A DNA stretch of 64,000 nt from Enterobacter cancerogenus (GTDB lineage: Bacteria; Pseudomonadota; Gammaproteobacteria; Enterobacterales; Enterobacteriaceae). The notes beneath the pieces are model-generated. The model was not told the origin of the DNA and searched no databases. It saw only the letters and a list, made by a program, of their open reading frames with translations. The stretch lies in assembly GCA_000773965.1 (NCBI GenBank), contig JRUP01000002.1, positions 1 through 64,000 on the forward strand, written 5' to 3'. Positions 1-9,289 of the stretch are shown one piece after another; within the stretch, counting starts at the first letter, position 1; each line of letters starts with the position of its first letter. The position numbers were made by a program, and so were the translations under genes.

Positions 1-463
1 TCCAGGTATTGAGTATCGCACCGGCCAGCGACGCCAGAGAGATCAGCAGAATATAAGGAAAGGTAACGCGTAGTAGCGAACTGGTCAGCGCGAATTTATC
101 GGCGGTGTCAGCAAATCCGGGCGCAGTGACCATAATCACCCAGGGCGCGGCAATCATGCCGAGCACCGTCACCACCGCCAGCACCAGCGTCAGCAAACCG
201 GAAACGTAGGCCACAAATACGCGTGTGGCCTCTTCGCCCTGCTTGCTTTTGTATTCGGCAAGAATGGGCACAAACGCCTGAGAAAAGGCGCCTTCCGCAA
301 AGATACGGCGCAGCAAATTGGGCAGTTTAAAGGCCACGAAGAAGGCATCGGTGGCCATACCGGCACCGAAAACGCGTGCCACTATGGCATCACGGGCAAA
401 GCCCAGCACGCGGGAAAAAAGGGTCATCGAACTGACCGCAGCCAGCGATTTCAACAAATTCAT
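1..463 (-). CDS. murJ: Lipid II flippase MurJ (MviN), N-terminal part only
   Basis: Reading the minus strand from an ATG at 463 gives [20 protein letters not shown] and then hydrophobic helices typical of the MurJ/MviN family, which flips the peptidoglycan precursor lipid II across the inner membrane. Only about 154 N-terminal codons lie in the window; the rest continues before position 1, so the gene is cut by the window edge and not broken. It follows mviM on the same strand after about 120 bp, the usual enterobacterial order. The family call rests on the N-terminus and the synteny with mviM, yceH and rimJ. Confidence 0.93.
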   Translation of the reverse strand, partial: MNLLKSLAAVSSMTLFSRVLGFARDAIVARVFGAGMATDAFFVAFKLPNLLRRIFAEGAFSQAFVPILAEYKSKQGEEATRVFVAYVSGLLTLVLAVVTVLGMIAAPWVIMVTAPGFADTADKFALTSSLLRVTFPYILLISLASLAGAILNTW

Positions 464-584
464 TTTGAGTGGCGCATCCTGAAAAGTGTCGGATAAATGA
501 GCAACTTAGCGCGGACATCTGCTGATGTCCGGCGATAGTCTACTGCCACTGCGGGAAATGACCAGCATTGAGTGTTACAAGGGG

Positions 585-1505
585 TTATTCCTGTTCGGCA
601 TCGCGCCACAGTTTTTCCACCAGACGCTGCGCCGCCAGCGCCTGTTCACCGCTGGTTTCAGGCATCGTCTGATTTTGTACGCACTGGATAAAATGCTGTG
701 CCGCACCGCTGAAACCACGCTGAGCAAGATGGCTTTGCCAGGAGGCTACCGGATCGGTGCGTAAGCCGCCGAGGTTCTCCTGCTGCCAGTCACGCATCTC
801 ATTAATTTCGATGTAGTCACCGTCGCAGATGGCGCTCACCACTTCGCGCTGTGTGCCCGCGCGACGATGCATGCTGGTGGTGATTTGCAGTGCCCCCGCC
901 GAGAAGTGATGCTCGGCATACAGCATCGCCCCCTCCTCATTGGTTTCAATAAAGCCCTGCTCACGCGTGAGTTTGCCCCCTGCCAGCCACAGCGCCGTAT
1001 CCACCACGTGCAGGTAGTCATCCAGCAGAGTAAAGCGCAAATCCCCTGGACCCACGCTATCCGCGCGATGCTTCTCAATACGCAGTGAAGCCGCTCGCGG
1101 CATTTCCGCTTTCAACTGTTGATAGCGTGGCGCAAAGCGACGATTAAACGCCACCATCAGTTTACGTTTGCGCTTCTCTGCCAGTGCCACCAGCGCTTCC
1201 GCCTGCTGCAGGGTTTCGGCTAATGGTTTATCCACGCAAACATCTTTGCCCGCCAGCAGCAACGCCTGCACCACTTCAAAATGACTGGCGGTGCTGCTGT
1301 GCACAAAGACCGCATCACTGGCGGCTGCCAGCGCGTCCAGCTGACTGAAATATGGCATGCGGTAGCTGTCGCAAATCGGCTGGGCTTTAGCCTGATTCGG
1401 CGAAAACGCCCCCGCCAGCTGCCAGTCGGTGGCGTGAGACAACACCGGCAACCAGGCTTTTTGCGCGATGCCGCCTAATCCTACAATACCGATACGTAGC
1501 GCCAT
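585..1505 (-). CDS. mviM: Gfo/Idh/MocA-family oxidoreductase MviM
   Basis: 306 residues, near the roughly 307 of E. coli MviM. The N-terminus carries a Rossmann NAD(P)-binding motif (GIVGLGGIAQK, residues 6-16), and the conserved DKPLA segment near residue 92 matches the Gfo/Idh/MocA Lys-Pro motif. The second half is the usual alpha/beta substrate domain. The substrate is unknown, so a dehydrogenase activity is only inferred from the fold. It starts 1 bp after the stop of yceH and is probably cotranscribed with it; murJ follows downstream on the same strand. Confidence 0.9.
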   Translation of the reverse strand: MALRIGIVGLGGIAQKAWLPVLSHATDWQLAGAFSPNQAKAQPICDSYRMPYFSQLDALAAASDAVFVHSSTASHFEVVQALLLAGKDVCVDKPLAETLQQAEALVALAEKRKRKLMVAFNRRFAPRYQQLKAEMPRAASLRIEKHRADSVGPGDLRFTLLDDYLHVVDTALWLAGGKLTREQGFIETNEEGAMLYAEHHFSAGALQITTSMHRRAGTQREVVSAICDGDYIEINEMRDWQQENLGGLRTDPVASWQSHLAQRGFSGAAQHFIQCVQNQTMPETSGEQALAAQRLVEKLWRDAEQE

Positions 1506-1506
1506 G

Positions 1507-2148
1507 TTATTGCTCCTTCTGCAGCAGGTGTTCCAGCTGGGATTGCAGCTGAGCCACCTGCTGCTCTAACTGCGCAACCCGGCTGACCAAATCTTCACTG
1601 TCCATCTCATCCGTGCTCGCAGCGGGTGCTTCAGCCACATCGCCGCCGAACAGATGCATATAACGACTTTCGCGTTTTCCTGGCTCACGTGCCAGACGCA
1701 CCACCATCGGGCCGTCATCACGGGTGATTAAGCCGTTCAGCGTTTGCTCAACCTCGTTCATATCGCTGAACTCATGCAAACGTCCACTGCGGGTACGCAG
1801 CTCACCCGGCGTCTGTGCGCCGCGTAAGAACAGTAACGTCAGCACCGCCACTTCTGCGCTGTTAAGCTGCAAATTACCGAATGCAGAGTTACAGAAGCGC
1901 TGTTCATACTTACTGACGCGTTGACCGAACCCGTTATTGGAGGTGGCCAGATGCTTTTTCACCAGCTCATCAAGCTGAGATTGCACCTCCATTTCACTCA
2001 GGTTCATCACCGGTTCACGGTTGGATTTTTGATTACAGGCGGTGACCACGCCGTTAAGGGAAAGCGGATATTGATCCGGAGTGGTGACCTGTTTCTCTAA
2101 CAGGCAACCGATCACACGCAGCGCCTGCGCGGATAAAGCCATCTTCAT
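1507..2148 (-). CDS. yceH: YceH, DUF480 / UPF0502 family protein
   Basis: 213 residues, the usual length for YceH. The start of the protein ([16 protein letters not shown]) and the following [10 protein letters not shown] segment are family hallmarks; the fold is expected to contain two winged-helix-like domains. The C-terminus (about 185-213) is a short coiled coil with heptad Leu/Gln ([15 protein letters not shown]). The function is not established. It lies between rimJ and mviM, 1 bp before mviM, suggesting translational coupling. Confidence 0.9.
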   Translation of the reverse strand: MKMALSAQALRVIGCLLEKQVTTPDQYPLSLNGVVTACNQKSNREPVMNLSEMEVQSQLDELVKKHLATSNNGFGQRVSKYEQRFCNSAFGNLQLNSAEVAVLTLLFLRGAQTPGELRTRSGRLHEFSDMNEVEQTLNGLITRDDGPMVVRLAREPGKRESRYMHLFGGDVAEAPAASTDEMDSEDLVSRVAQLEQQVAQLQSQLEHLLQKEQ

Positions 2149-2160
2149 GCGGTTTTCCTT

Positions 2161-2754
2161 TTATTGTCCACGACGATCCGCGGTCCACTCCTGCCACGTC
2201 AGCGCGGTCAGCACGTGATCCTGCCAGCGTCCATCAATCAGCAGGTAATCTTTGGCATAACCCTCTTTCTCGAATCCGAGACGCGCCAGCAAATCACCGC
2301 TGCGCTGATTATGCGGCATATAGTTAGCCATAATGCGGTGAATGCGTTGCTGTCGTTGCATATAGCGAATCGCTGACTGCAACGCTTCAAACATCATGCC
2401 TTGCCCCTGCCACTTCTCGCCTAATGAATAACCGAGGTAACAGGCGTGAAATGAACCGCGCAGCACGTTGCTAAAATTGGCCACTCCGCGCACTTCATGC
2501 TCTTCCGGGTCCATCAGCACAAAATAGTAGGCAGAGCCCTGTTTATGCATATCCGCGATCAGCCCAAGGCGTGCCTGCCAGCCTGAGGGGTAGCAGTGGC
2601 TTTCGTCGCGCACCGGCTCCCAGGGTTTGAGGAAGACGCGGTTCTCTGCATAATAATCTGCCAATCGCCAGGCATCGCGCTCGTGAACTAATCGGACCAC
2701 CAAACGATCGGTAGTCAGGCGCACGCGGGGTCCAGCAGAACGATAGCCAAACAT
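2161..2754 (-). CDS. rimJ: Ribosomal protein S5 alanine N-acetyltransferase RimJ
   Basis: GNAT-family acetyltransferase that in E. coli acetylates the N-terminal alanine of ribosomal protein S5. The protein is close to E. coli RimJ along its length (FGYRS start, [30 protein letters not shown]). The acetyl-CoA motif A is visible as [14 protein letters not shown] around residue 115. Two adjacent ATGs exist (2757 and 2754); the second is preferred because an AGGAG lies 7 nt upstream and E. coli RimJ begins MFGYRS. It diverges from mdtH. Confidence 0.93.
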   Translation of the reverse strand: MFGYRSAGPRVRLTTDRLVVRLVHERDAWRLADYYAENRVFLKPWEPVRDESHCYPSGWQARLGLIADMHKQGSAYYFVLMDPEEHEVRGVANFSNVLRGSFHACYLGYSLGEKWQGQGMMFEALQSAIRYMQRQQRIHRIMANYMPHNQRSGDLLARLGFEKEGYAKDYLLIDGRWQDHVLTALTWQEWTADRRGQ

Positions 2755-2998
2755 CATGACTCCTGAAATCCATAACTTTAAGAAAGATGTACGCCTGAGG
2801 CGATACTTCTCACTATAACCGTCCCTTTCACTACGGTAAAACCCTCAAGACCCTGCCACGCAATTCATCCTTATCCAGGATTAATTTTACTGCGGATTCG
2901 ATGAAAAAATATCATCCTCGATACGCTGTCTTTCCCGTCAGCGCAGGCGGAAAATAGACCAACTGGTCACTTTTCTCTTCTCTTGCTCAGGATTAAGC

Positions 2999-4201
2999 AT
3001 GTCTCGGGTAGCGCGGGCACGACGCCTCGGTAAAACATTCCTCTTAGTCGATAACATGTTGGTGGTGTTAGGCTTTTTCGTGGTATTTCCACTGATTTCC
3101 ATCCATTTCGTTGAGCAACTGGGCTGGGCGGCGTTAATGGTGGGTATCGCGCTGGGTTTGCGTCAATTTGTGCAGCAGGGGCTGGGCATTTTCGGCGGCG
3201 CGATTGCGGACCGTTTTGGCGCACGTCCGCTGATTGTGACGGGCATGCTGATGCGCGCAGCCGGATTTGCTTGCATGGCGCTGGCGCATCAACCCTGGAT
3301 GCTGTGGCTGGCCTGTTTGCTTTCCGGCCTCGGTGGCACCTTGTTTGACCCGCCCCGCAGCGCCATGGTGGTAAAACTGGTGCGCGCTCGTGAGCGTGGT
3401 CGCTTCTTTTCGCTGCTGATGATGCAGGACAGCGCGGGAGCGGTGCTAGGGGCGCTGATTGGCAGTTGGTTGCTGGCGTGGGATTTCCGCCTGGTGTGCT
3501 GGGTGGGTGCAGCGGTGTTTGTCGCTGCGGCGATATTTAACGCCGTGTGGCTACCGGCGTGGCGCATCTCAACGGAACGCATTGCGATGCGCGAAGGTAT
3601 GCAGCGTGTCTGGCAGGATAAACGTTTTCGCCTCTATGTGTTGACGTTGACTGGCTACTACATTCTGGCCGTGCAGGTCATGCTGATGCTGCCGGTGATG
3701 GTGAATCAGGTGGCTGGTGCGCCCGCCGCCGTGAAATGGATGTACGCCATCGAAGCCATGCTGTCGCTCAGCCTGCTCTATCCGCTGGCCCGCTGGAGCG
3801 AAAAACGCTTCCGCCTGGAAACCCGGCTTATGGCGGGTTTATTCCTGATGACCTTTAGCCTGCTACCTGTCGGCATGACCCAATCTCTCCCTTCGCTGTT
3901 TTTGTTAATCGGCGTGTTCTACCTGGGGTCCATCATCGCCGAACCGGCACGCGAGACGCTCAGCGCATCGTTGGCTAGTTCTCGCGCGCGGGGCAGTTAC
4001 ATGGGATTCAGTCGTTTAGGTCTGGCCATCGGCGGTCTGATTGGCTACTCCGGTGGCGGGTGGATGTTCGACATGGGCCAGCAATTGGCTCTGCCTGAAC
4101 TGCCCTGGATGTTGCTGAGCAGCGTTGGCATCATCACCCTGCTGGCCCTGTGGTGGCAGTTCCAGCCGCGCCCGGTGGCACCGATCATCTTCAGCAGCTA
4201 G
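2999..4201 (+). CDS. mdtH: Multidrug efflux MFS transporter MdtH
   Basis: 400 residues with about 12 hydrophobic segments, close to E. coli MdtH (402). The N-terminus has the conserved [23 protein letters not shown] segment split over the first helix, and the MFS motif A region between helices 2 and 3 reads [12 protein letters not shown]. It is predicted to be a proton-driven inner-membrane exporter; in E. coli overproduction gives quinolone resistance. An AGGA lies 7 nt before the ATG. It is divergent from rimJ across about 240 bp that must hold both promoters. Confidence 0.93.
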   Translation: MSRVARARRLGKTFLLVDNMLVVLGFFVVFPLISIHFVEQLGWAALMVGIALGLRQFVQQGLGIFGGAIADRFGARPLIVTGMLMRAAGFACMALAHQPWMLWLACLLSGLGGTLFDPPRSAMVVKLVRARERGRFFSLLMMQDSAGAVLGALIGSWLLAWDFRLVCWVGAAVFVAAAIFNAVWLPAWRISTERIAMREGMQRVWQDKRFRLYVLTLTGYYILAVQVMLMLPVMVNQVAGAPAAVKWMYAIEAMLSLSLLYPLARWSEKRFRLETRLMAGLFLMTFSLLPVGMTQSLPSLFLLIGVFYLGSIIAEPARETLSASLASSRARGSYMGFSRLGLAIGGLIGYSGGGWMFDMGQQLALPELPWMLLSSVGIITLLALWWQFQPRPVAPIIFSS

Positions 4202-4248
4202 TTTGCCCCTTCGGATGATCTCTTCCATACTTCCCGCACGTCCGAAAA

Positions 4249-4270
4249 AAGGGTGACCTCCGTCACCCTT
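4249..4270. terminator. Hairpin between mdtH and grxB
   Basis: AAGGGTGAC and GTCACCCTT pair perfectly (9 bp) around a 4-nt loop. A run of six A lies on the 5' side and there is no U-tract after it on the plus strand, so plus-strand termination of mdtH would be weak; it may instead stabilise the mdtH transcript. Confidence 0.45.
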
Positions 4271-4292
4271 AGATTTACACAGGAGAAACGGG

Positions 4293-4940
4293 ATGAAACT
4301 CTACATCTACGATCACTGCCCTTTCTGCGTGAAAGCACGCATGATTTTTGGCTTAAAGAACCTGCCGGTTGAATTGATCGTTATGCTCAATGACGATGAG
4401 CAGATGCCAAAAAAACTCATCGGGCAGAAGATGGCCCCCATTCTGCAAAAAGCCGATGGCAGTGCGATGCCAGAGAGTATGGACATTGTCCGATTGGTGG
4501 ATAAGCAGGATCGCGAGCCGCTGCTTAATGGCAAAAACAACCCCGCCACCGGCGAATGGCTGCGCCGCGTTAACGGCTATATCAATAAGCTGCTGATTCC
4601 GCGCATCGCTGATGCCTCGTTTGCGGAATTTGCCACGCCGGAAGCGCGGAGTTACTTCCGTGAGAAAAAACAGGCCAGCGTCGGAGATTTCACTGAGTTG
4701 CGTAAACACGCGCCCGGGCTGATCAAAAACATCAGTGATGACCTGCGTCAACTCGATAAGCTCATCGTCAAACCCAATGCCGTGAATGGCGAACTGTCTG
4801 AAGACGATATCAATCTGTTTCCGCTCCTGCGTTCGCTCACCTTAGTGGCTGGCATCGAATGGCCGAGTCGCGTTGCGGATTACCGCGACAATATGGCCAA
4901 GCAAACCCAGATTAACCTGCTCTCTTCCATCGCGGCATAG
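4293..4940 (+). CDS. grxB: Glutaredoxin 2 (GrxB)
   Basis: 215 residues, the size of E. coli Grx2, which is GST-like: a thioredoxin-fold N-terminal domain followed by an all-helical C-terminal domain. It reduces disulfides with glutathione in the cytosol. The active site reads CPFC at residues 9-12 (MKLYIYDHCPFC), whereas the E. coli protein has CPYC. The C-terminal block DKLIVKPNAVNGELSEDD is near identical to E. coli. An AGGAG precedes the ATG. It stands alone between two hairpins. Confidence 0.94.
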   Translation: MKLYIYDHCPFCVKARMIFGLKNLPVELIVMLNDDEQMPKKLIGQKMAPILQKADGSAMPESMDIVRLVDKQDREPLLNGKNNPATGEWLRRVNGYINKLLIPRIADASFAEFATPEARSYFREKKQASVGDFTELRKHAPGLIKNISDDLRQLDKLIVKPNAVNGELSEDDINLFPLLRSLTLVAGIEWPSRVADYRDNMAKQTQINLLSSIAA

Positions 4941-4948
4941 CCCCGTCC

Positions 4949-4976
4949 GATGAGAAACGCTGCGGCGTTTCTCATC
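4949..4976 (+). terminator. Hairpin after grxB
   Basis: GATGAGAAACGC and GCGTTTCTCATC form a perfect 12-bp stem with a TGCG loop, 8 bp after the grxB stop. The trailing sequence is CCTCTCC, without a strong U-tract, so it is a transcript-end or stability hairpin of moderate certainty. Confidence 0.6.
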
Positions 4977-5050
4977 CCTCTCCTGGTGACACCTGGCCCG
5001 GTTTCAGGCAGGCTATGGCTGTTTTGCCGTATCGTTCAGGATGAGGAACT

Positions 5051-5614
5051 ATGAAAAAGGCGATGTCTGGGCTGCTGGCCCTGTTTTTAGCCGTGCTATT
5101 GAGCGGCTGCAACCAATTGACGCAATACACCATCAGCGAACAGGAAGTGAATCAGGCGCTGCAGAAGCGTAATAACTTCGAAAAAGACATCGGCGTGTCC
5201 GGGTTAGTGAATGCACATATTGTGCTGAGCGATCTCAACAGCCAGATTGGTCGTGAGGAGCCCGGCAAGATTACTTTGTCCGGCAAAGCGAACATCAATG
5301 TCAGTTCGCTGTTTGGTCCGCAGCAGGCTGAGATGCAGCTGAAGATGAAAGCGCAGCCGATTTTCAATGCACAGGAAGGCGCGATTTATCTGCATGATAT
5401 TGAAATTGTCGACGCGCAAGTACAACCAGAAAAGATGGCGTCCATCATGAAAACACTGACGCCTTATCTTAATGAGTCTCTCAAACGCTACTTCAATGAG
5501 AAGCCTGCCTATGTGCTGAGCGAAGACCGTAGTAAAGGTGAAGCACTGGCAAAGAAATTTGCCAAAGGTATTGAAGTGAAGCCGGGACAATTGGTGATTC
5601 CGTTTACGGATTAA
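5051..5614 (+). CDS. yceB: YceB, DUF1439 lipoprotein
   Basis: 187 residues with a lipoprotein signal: basic MKKAMSG, hydrophobic core, and lipobox LLSGC with the acylated cysteine at residue 20. The rest fits the YceB/DUF1439 family, which adopts a tubular lipid-binding-like fold; the function is not established. Position 2 of the mature chain is Asn, which would favour outer-membrane sorting. It sits between grxB and pyrC as in E. coli and ends 9 bp before an intrinsic terminator. Confidence 0.92.
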   Translation: MKKAMSGLLALFLAVLLSGCNQLTQYTISEQEVNQALQKRNNFEKDIGVSGLVNAHIVLSDLNSQIGREEPGKITLSGKANINVSSLFGPQQAEMQLKMKAQPIFNAQEGAIYLHDIEIVDAQVQPEKMASIMKTLTPYLNESLKRYFNEKPAYVLSEDRSKGEALAKKFAKGIEVKPGQLVIPFTD

Positions 5615-5623
5615 CCTCAACCA

Positions 5624-5648
5624 CCGCACCTTCGGGTGCGGTTTTTGT
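5624..5648 (+). terminator. Intrinsic terminator of yceB
   Basis: CCGCACC and GGTGCGG pair around a TTCG tetraloop and are followed by TTTTTGTTT, a classical rho-independent terminator. Confidence 0.88.
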
Positions 5649-5666
5649 TTCCGGCAATAAAATCCC

Positions 5667-5682
5667 GTGCAAACGGTTGCTC
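5667..5682 (+). promoter_or_regulatory. PurR-box-like operator upstream of pyrC
   Basis: GTGCAAACGGTTGCTC matches the PurR consensus ACGCAAACGTTTGCGT at 11 of 16 positions, including the central GCAAACG and TTGC. It overlaps the expected -35 area of the pyrC promoter. E. coli pyrC is known to be repressed by PurR, which supports the call; binding here is inferred. Confidence 0.6.
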
Positions 5683-5689
5683 ACACCCT

Positions 5690-5740
5690 TATGATTACTC
5701 CCCGGCCTAAACGTGCCCATTCGTTTTTTCTCAGCCGGAG
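5690..5740 (+). promoter_or_regulatory. pyrC promoter -10 and CTP-responsive leader hairpin
   Basis: A -10 like TATGAT (5690-5695) is followed a few bases later by a run of C and then G (CCCCGG, 5700-5705), the arrangement used in E. coli for start-site switching. CCGGC at 5702-5706 can pair with GCCGG at 5734-5738, which overlaps the GGAG ribosome-binding site. In the known mechanism high CTP favours starting at C, making a longer transcript whose hairpin hides the ribosome site. The details here are inferred from sequence. Confidence 0.6.
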
Positions 5741-5749
5741 CCTTTTTGA

Positions 5750-6796
5750 ATGACAGCCCAACCCCAGCAAATCACGATTCGCCGCCCTGACGATTGGCAT
5801 ATCCATCTGCGCGATGGCGCGATGCTTAATGCAGTTTTGCCTTATACCAGTGCGGTCAATGGTCGTGCGATTGTCATGCCAAACCTGGTTCCACCGGTGA
5901 CCAGCGTCGAGGCCGCCATTGCCTATCGCGAGCGCATTATGGCTGCGCTGCCCGCTGAACACGCTTTTACGCCACTGATGACCTGCTATCTCACTGATTC
6001 CTTAGATGCGGATGAAATTGAGCGTGGCTTCCGCGACGGGACCTTTACCGCAGCGAAACTCTATCCCGCGCATGCCACCACCAACTCCAGCCACGGCGTC
6101 ACCAATATTGATTCTATCGCCAGCGTACTGGACCGTATGCAGCAGATCGGTATGCCGATGCTGGTGCACGGTGAAGTCACGGATTCGCACATCGATATTT
6201 TTGACCGTGAAGCGCGTTTTATCGAAACCGTGCTGGAACCGCTGCGTCAGCGTTTCCCTGCCCTGAAAGTGGTGATGGAACACATCACCACCAAAGAAGC
6301 GGCAGAATATCTGGCTGCGGGCAACGACCTGCTGGGTGCCACCATCACGCCGCAGCATTTGATGTTTAACCGCAATCACATGCTGGTGGGCGGTGTACGT
6401 CCTCATCTCTACTGCCTGCCGATTCTGAAACGCAACATTCACCAGGAAGCACTGCGCAGCCTGGTGGCCAGTGGCAATCGTCGCGTATTCCTTGGCACGG
6501 ACACCGCACCGCATCTGCGTCACCTTAAAGAGGCGAGCTGCGGCTGTGCCGGCGTGTTTAACGCCCCGGCATCACTGCCTGCCTATGCCACGGTATTCGA
6601 AGAGTTGAATGCGCTGGAACATTTCGAAGCGTTCTGTTCTGAAAACGGGCCGAACTTCTACGGCCTGCCGCTGAATGACGGCACACTGACGCTGGTTCGT
6701 GAGTCCTGGACAGTGCAGGACACCATCAACGTGGCCGATGACACGCTGGTGCCGTTCCTGGCAGGTGAAACCCTAAACTGGCGTATCAAAGAATAA
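5750..6796 (+). CDS. pyrC: Dihydroorotase PyrC
   Basis: 348 residues, identical in length to E. coli PyrC. It cyclises N-carbamoyl-aspartate to dihydroorotate, the third step of UMP synthesis, in the cytosol. Zinc ligands are visible: HIHLRDG (His17, His19), the carboxylated lysine in [20 protein letters not shown] and the general-base aspartate in GTDTAPH. Monocistronic: it follows the yceB terminator and its own regulated leader. Upstream GGAG is 9-10 nt from the ATG and lies in the leader hairpin. Confidence 0.96.
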   Translation: MTAQPQQITIRRPDDWHIHLRDGAMLNAVLPYTSAVNGRAIVMPNLVPPVTSVEAAIAYRERIMAALPAEHAFTPLMTCYLTDSLDADEIERGFRDGTFTAAKLYPAHATTNSSHGVTNIDSIASVLDRMQQIGMPMLVHGEVTDSHIDIFDREARFIETVLEPLRQRFPALKVVMEHITTKEAAEYLAAGNDLLGATITPQHLMFNRNHMLVGGVRPHLYCLPILKRNIHQEALRSLVASGNRRVFLGTDTAPHLRHLKEASCGCAGVFNAPASLPAYATVFEELNALEHFEAFCSENGPNFYGLPLNDGTLTLVRESWTVQDTINVADDTLVPFLAGETLNWRIKE

Positions 6797-6825
6797 TATT
6801 GCACAGCTTGCCTTTGGGATAATTT

Positions 6826-6845
6826 TACTGTACAAATAACCAGTA
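6826..6845 (+). promoter_or_regulatory. LexA (SOS) box of dinI
   Basis: TACTGTACAAATAACCAGTA matches the LexA consensus TACTGTATATATATACAGTA, with the CTGT-N8-CCAG half-sites, and is nearly the dinI box of E. coli. It lies 20 bp before the dinI ATG. Confidence 0.85.
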
Positions 6846-6864
6846 TATTATCCCGGAGGCTTTT

Positions 6865-7110
6865 ATGCGTGTTGAAATTACCGTAGCGAAAACTCAGCCC
6901 CTTCCCGCAGGTGCACTGGATGCACTCAGTGCCGAACTTACCCGTCGTATTTCCCGTGATTTTCCCGATGACGATCACCATGTCAAAGTCCGTTATGCGG
7001 GCGGCAATCAATTGAGCGTATTTGGTGGCTGTAAAGCGTCACGCGAACGCATTAGCGATATTTTACAAGAAACGTGGGAAAGCGCAGACGACTGGTTTAT
7101 TACTGATTAA
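6865..7110 (+). CDS. dinI: DNA damage-inducible protein I (DinI)
   Basis: 81 residues, the size of DinI, a small alpha/beta protein that binds and stabilises RecA filaments and tunes LexA and UmuD self-cleavage during the SOS response. The C-terminal acidic helix (ERISDILQETWESADDWF) that mimics DNA is present. A GGAGG sits 5-6 nt before the ATG, the LexA box just upstream, and a terminator just downstream, so it is a single-gene SOS unit. Confidence 0.93.
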   Translation: MRVEITVAKTQPLPAGALDALSAELTRRISRDFPDDDHHVKVRYAGGNQLSVFGGCKASRERISDILQETWESADDWFITD

Positions 7111-7130
7111 CTGCCACTGTGCCGTTTTTG

Positions 7131-7155
7131 CCGGGTTTCGCCACCCGGTTTTTTT
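7131..7155 (+). terminator. Intrinsic terminator of dinI
   Basis: CCGGGT and ACCCGG pair around a 6-nt loop and are followed by seven T. Confidence 0.88.
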
Positions 7156-7253
7156 GTTTTAATTTCCCTCTCGCCAGATAAAGTCGCTGCATCTAGACTC
7201 ATGTTTAACGATCCCCTATCCTTGCCTCGTCATGCTTACGGGAGGTGTTTTAC

Positions 7254-7523
7254 ATGACTACTGAAAAACCAGAAGAGGCGATGACCTTCGGTGAATTGCT
7301 GGCATTAATTGCTGAACAGCAGCGACGTTTAACGGTGCTGGAAAATGCCTTTGCCAGTTTGACGTTCTGCCTCGACGATCGCGCCAGTCAGTTACTGGTG
7401 CATAATCTGTCGCTCGAAGCGCAAAATCAGAACCACGACGCACAGTTACAGCAGCACTTTACTCGGTTGGCTGAAGAGATTCAGCGGCGTAATGGCCAGC
7501 TGCCTCCAGAAGCGCAGGCCTGA
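7254..7523 (+). CDS. Small uncharacterised helical protein
   Basis: I do not recognise this gene from E. coli, where dinI and bssS are adjacent. An 89-residue protein starts at ATG 7254 (MTTEKPEEAMTFGE), chosen because GGAGG lies 8 nt upstream; an upstream in-frame ATG at 7245 lacks this spacing. The sequence is rich in Leu, Glu, Gln and Ala with a pattern such as LLALIAEQQRRLTVLENAF that suggests a coiled coil. There is no signal peptide or membrane segment. It has its own promoter region after the dinI terminator. Confidence 0.7.
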   Translation: MTTEKPEEAMTFGELLALIAEQQRRLTVLENAFASLTFCLDDRASQLLVHNLSLEAQNQNHDAQLQQHFTRLAEEIQRRNGQLPPEAQA

Positions 7524-7608
7524 AAATGGCCCTTTTTGACTTGTCGCTGCAGCGTAAAGTTTTCCCCTAACGCCGCCGATAACTAAGGTGTAGCCACTGT
7601 CACGATTA

Positions 7609-7648
7609 TCGAATAAAGGCCCAAAGCAGCGGGCACTTTATTATTCGA
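7609..7648. repeat. Long imperfect inverted repeat in the bssS upstream region
   Basis: Within the roughly 290-bp gap 7524-7811, TCGAATAAAGGCCC can pair with GGGCACTTTATTATTCGA around an 8-nt loop, with small bulges. It may be a transcript-end hairpin of the preceding small gene or a 5'-leader structure of bssS. The rest of the gap holds a TATAAT at 7732-7737 that is a plausible -10 for bssS, without a well-spaced -35. Confidence 0.45.
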
Positions 7649-7811
7649 CAAAAGTCGCATTCTGAACGCATTTATTATCGATCCCTTTTTAATCGCCACA
7701 CGTTTTAACTATTGTACCGCCTGTTTCATGTTATAATTGTTCCGCTAGTGCAAGAAAAGCCGCATTGAACCTCAAGAAGCACTTCGTTTAACGAGTAATA
7801 AGGAGGTTATA

Positions 7812-8066
7812 ATGGACAGAAATAAAGACGTCATTCAGACTCATCCGCTGGTTGGATGGGACATCAGTACCGTAGACAGTTATGACGCCATGATGATCCG
7901 CCTGCACTCGCTATCATCGCAGGATCAGAAAGAAGAAGAAGCTGACGTGGGACCCACCTACTGGCTGACTACCGACGTAGCCAGACAGTTCATCTCGATA
8001 CTCGAAGCTGGCATTGCAAAGATTGAGTCCACAGAGCAATACCTACGCGATAATCAAAAGCACTAA
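7812..8066 (+). CDS. bssS: Biofilm formation regulator BssS
   Basis: 84 residues, the length of E. coli BssS (YceP). The central block VIQTHPLVGWDISTVDSYDA and the C-terminal DVARQFISILEAGIAKIES are nearly identical to it. In E. coli the protein affects biofilm formation and indole/AI-2 related expression; the mechanism is not known. An AAGGAGG lies just before the ATG and an intrinsic terminator follows, so it is a single-gene unit. Confidence 0.94.
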   Translation: MDRNKDVIQTHPLVGWDISTVDSYDAMMIRLHSLSSQDQKEEEADVGPTYWLTTDVARQFISILEAGIAKIESTEQYLRDNQKH

Positions 8067-8086
8067 TTTCTTACTTCGCGTGAAAG

Positions 8087-8109
8087 GGCACCCAATAGGG
8101 TGCCTTTTT
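8087..8109 (+). terminator. Intrinsic terminator of bssS
   Basis: GGCACCC and GGGTGCC pair around AATA and are followed by TTTTT. Confidence 0.9.
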
Positions 8110-8173
8110 CATGGACACGATTTTTTTGCTATGCTGTTGAAAAATTTCGTCGTTTGGCAGGAGTGATGTGGTT

Positions 8174-9289
8174 ATGGTTTATGATCTGATTGTGGTGGGC
8201 AGCGGATCGGTGGGTGCCGCCGCCGGTTTTTACGCAACCCAGGCAGGCTTATCGGTATTGATGATTGATAGTGCCCATCCTCCGCACAGCCAGGGCACAC
8301 ACCACGGTGAAACACGCCTGATCCGCCATGCCTATGGCGAAGGTGAACGCTATGTCCCGCTGGTGCTGCGCGCACAAACCTTGTGGGATGAGCTGGAACG
8401 TCAGAGCGGTGAACGCATCATGCATCGAAGCGGCATCCTCAATCTGGCCCCCCTCACTTCCTCATTTATCCAAAATGTCATCGACAGCGCCAAAACGTAT
8501 CAACTGGAAGTAAAAATCCTGCAGGCAGATGAAGTGCGAAAGCGCTGGCCGCAGATCTCTGTGCCCGACGGCTACATTGGGGTATTCGAACCTCACTCCG
8601 GCTTCCTGAAATGTGAGCAGGCGGTTCGTAGCTGGATACAGCTGGCTGAACAGGCGGGCTGCGCACAACTGTTTAATTGCCCGGTGAGTGAGATCGCACG
8701 CGATGGTGACTTGCAGCAAGTCACTACCCGCGACGGCGTGTTTCGCGCGCGTAAATTATTGGTCAGTGCCGGAACATGGGTGAGTGAGCTGGTAAAAGAT
8801 TTGCCAGTACAACCGGTGCGTAAAGTCTTCGCCTGGTATCAGGCAGATGGACGTTATAGCGAGAACAACCAATTTCCTGGCTTCACGGTGGAGATGCCTG
8901 ATGGCAGTCACTTTTATGGCTTCCCTGCCGACAACAATGCATTAAAAGTGGGGCGTCACGATGGCGGGCAGCTGATGCAGAAACCCGAAGATCGTAAACC
9001 TTTCGGCAGTATCGCTGCAGACGGCAGTGAAGCCTTCAGTTTCCTGCGTCAGTTCTTACCAGGGGTTGGCGTTTGCTTACACGGTGAGGCCTGCAGTTAT
9101 GACAACACACCTGACGAAGACTTTATTATAGATACCCTTCCAGGCGAGCCAAATCGATTAATTATTACCGGCTTGAGTGGACACGGATTTAAATTTGCCA
9201 GCGTATTAGGGGAACTTGCCAGTGAATTTGCCCAGGATAAGCCCTTCTCCTTTGACCTGAAGCCGTTTTCACTTTCGCGCTTTGCTTAA
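8174..9289 (+). CDS. solA: N-methyl-L-tryptophan oxidase SolA
   Basis: About 371 residues from ATG 8174, matching E. coli SolA (372), a monomeric sarcosine-oxidase-family flavoenzyme that oxidises N-methyl amino acids with O2. The N-terminal FAD-binding motif is [10 protein letters not shown]. The covalent-flavin cysteine is in [10 protein letters not shown] near residue 306, as in E. coli. The C-terminal [16 protein letters not shown] block is conserved. A GTG at 8168 is a possible start, but ATG 8174 aligns with the family N-terminus and has an AGGAG about 10 nt upstream. Confidence 0.93.
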   Translation: MVYDLIVVGSGSVGAAAGFYATQAGLSVLMIDSAHPPHSQGTHHGETRLIRHAYGEGERYVPLVLRAQTLWDELERQSGERIMHRSGILNLAPLTSSFIQNVIDSAKTYQLEVKILQADEVRKRWPQISVPDGYIGVFEPHSGFLKCEQAVRSWIQLAEQAGCAQLFNCPVSEIARDGDLQQVTTRDGVFRARKLLVSAGTWVSELVKDLPVQPVRKVFAWYQADGRYSENNQFPGFTVEMPDGSHFYGFPADNNALKVGRHDGGQLMQKPEDRKPFGSIAADGSEAFSFLRQFLPGVGVCLHGEACSYDNTPDEDFIIDTLPGEPNRLIITGLSGHGFKFASVLGELASEFAQDKPFSFDLKPFSLSRFA

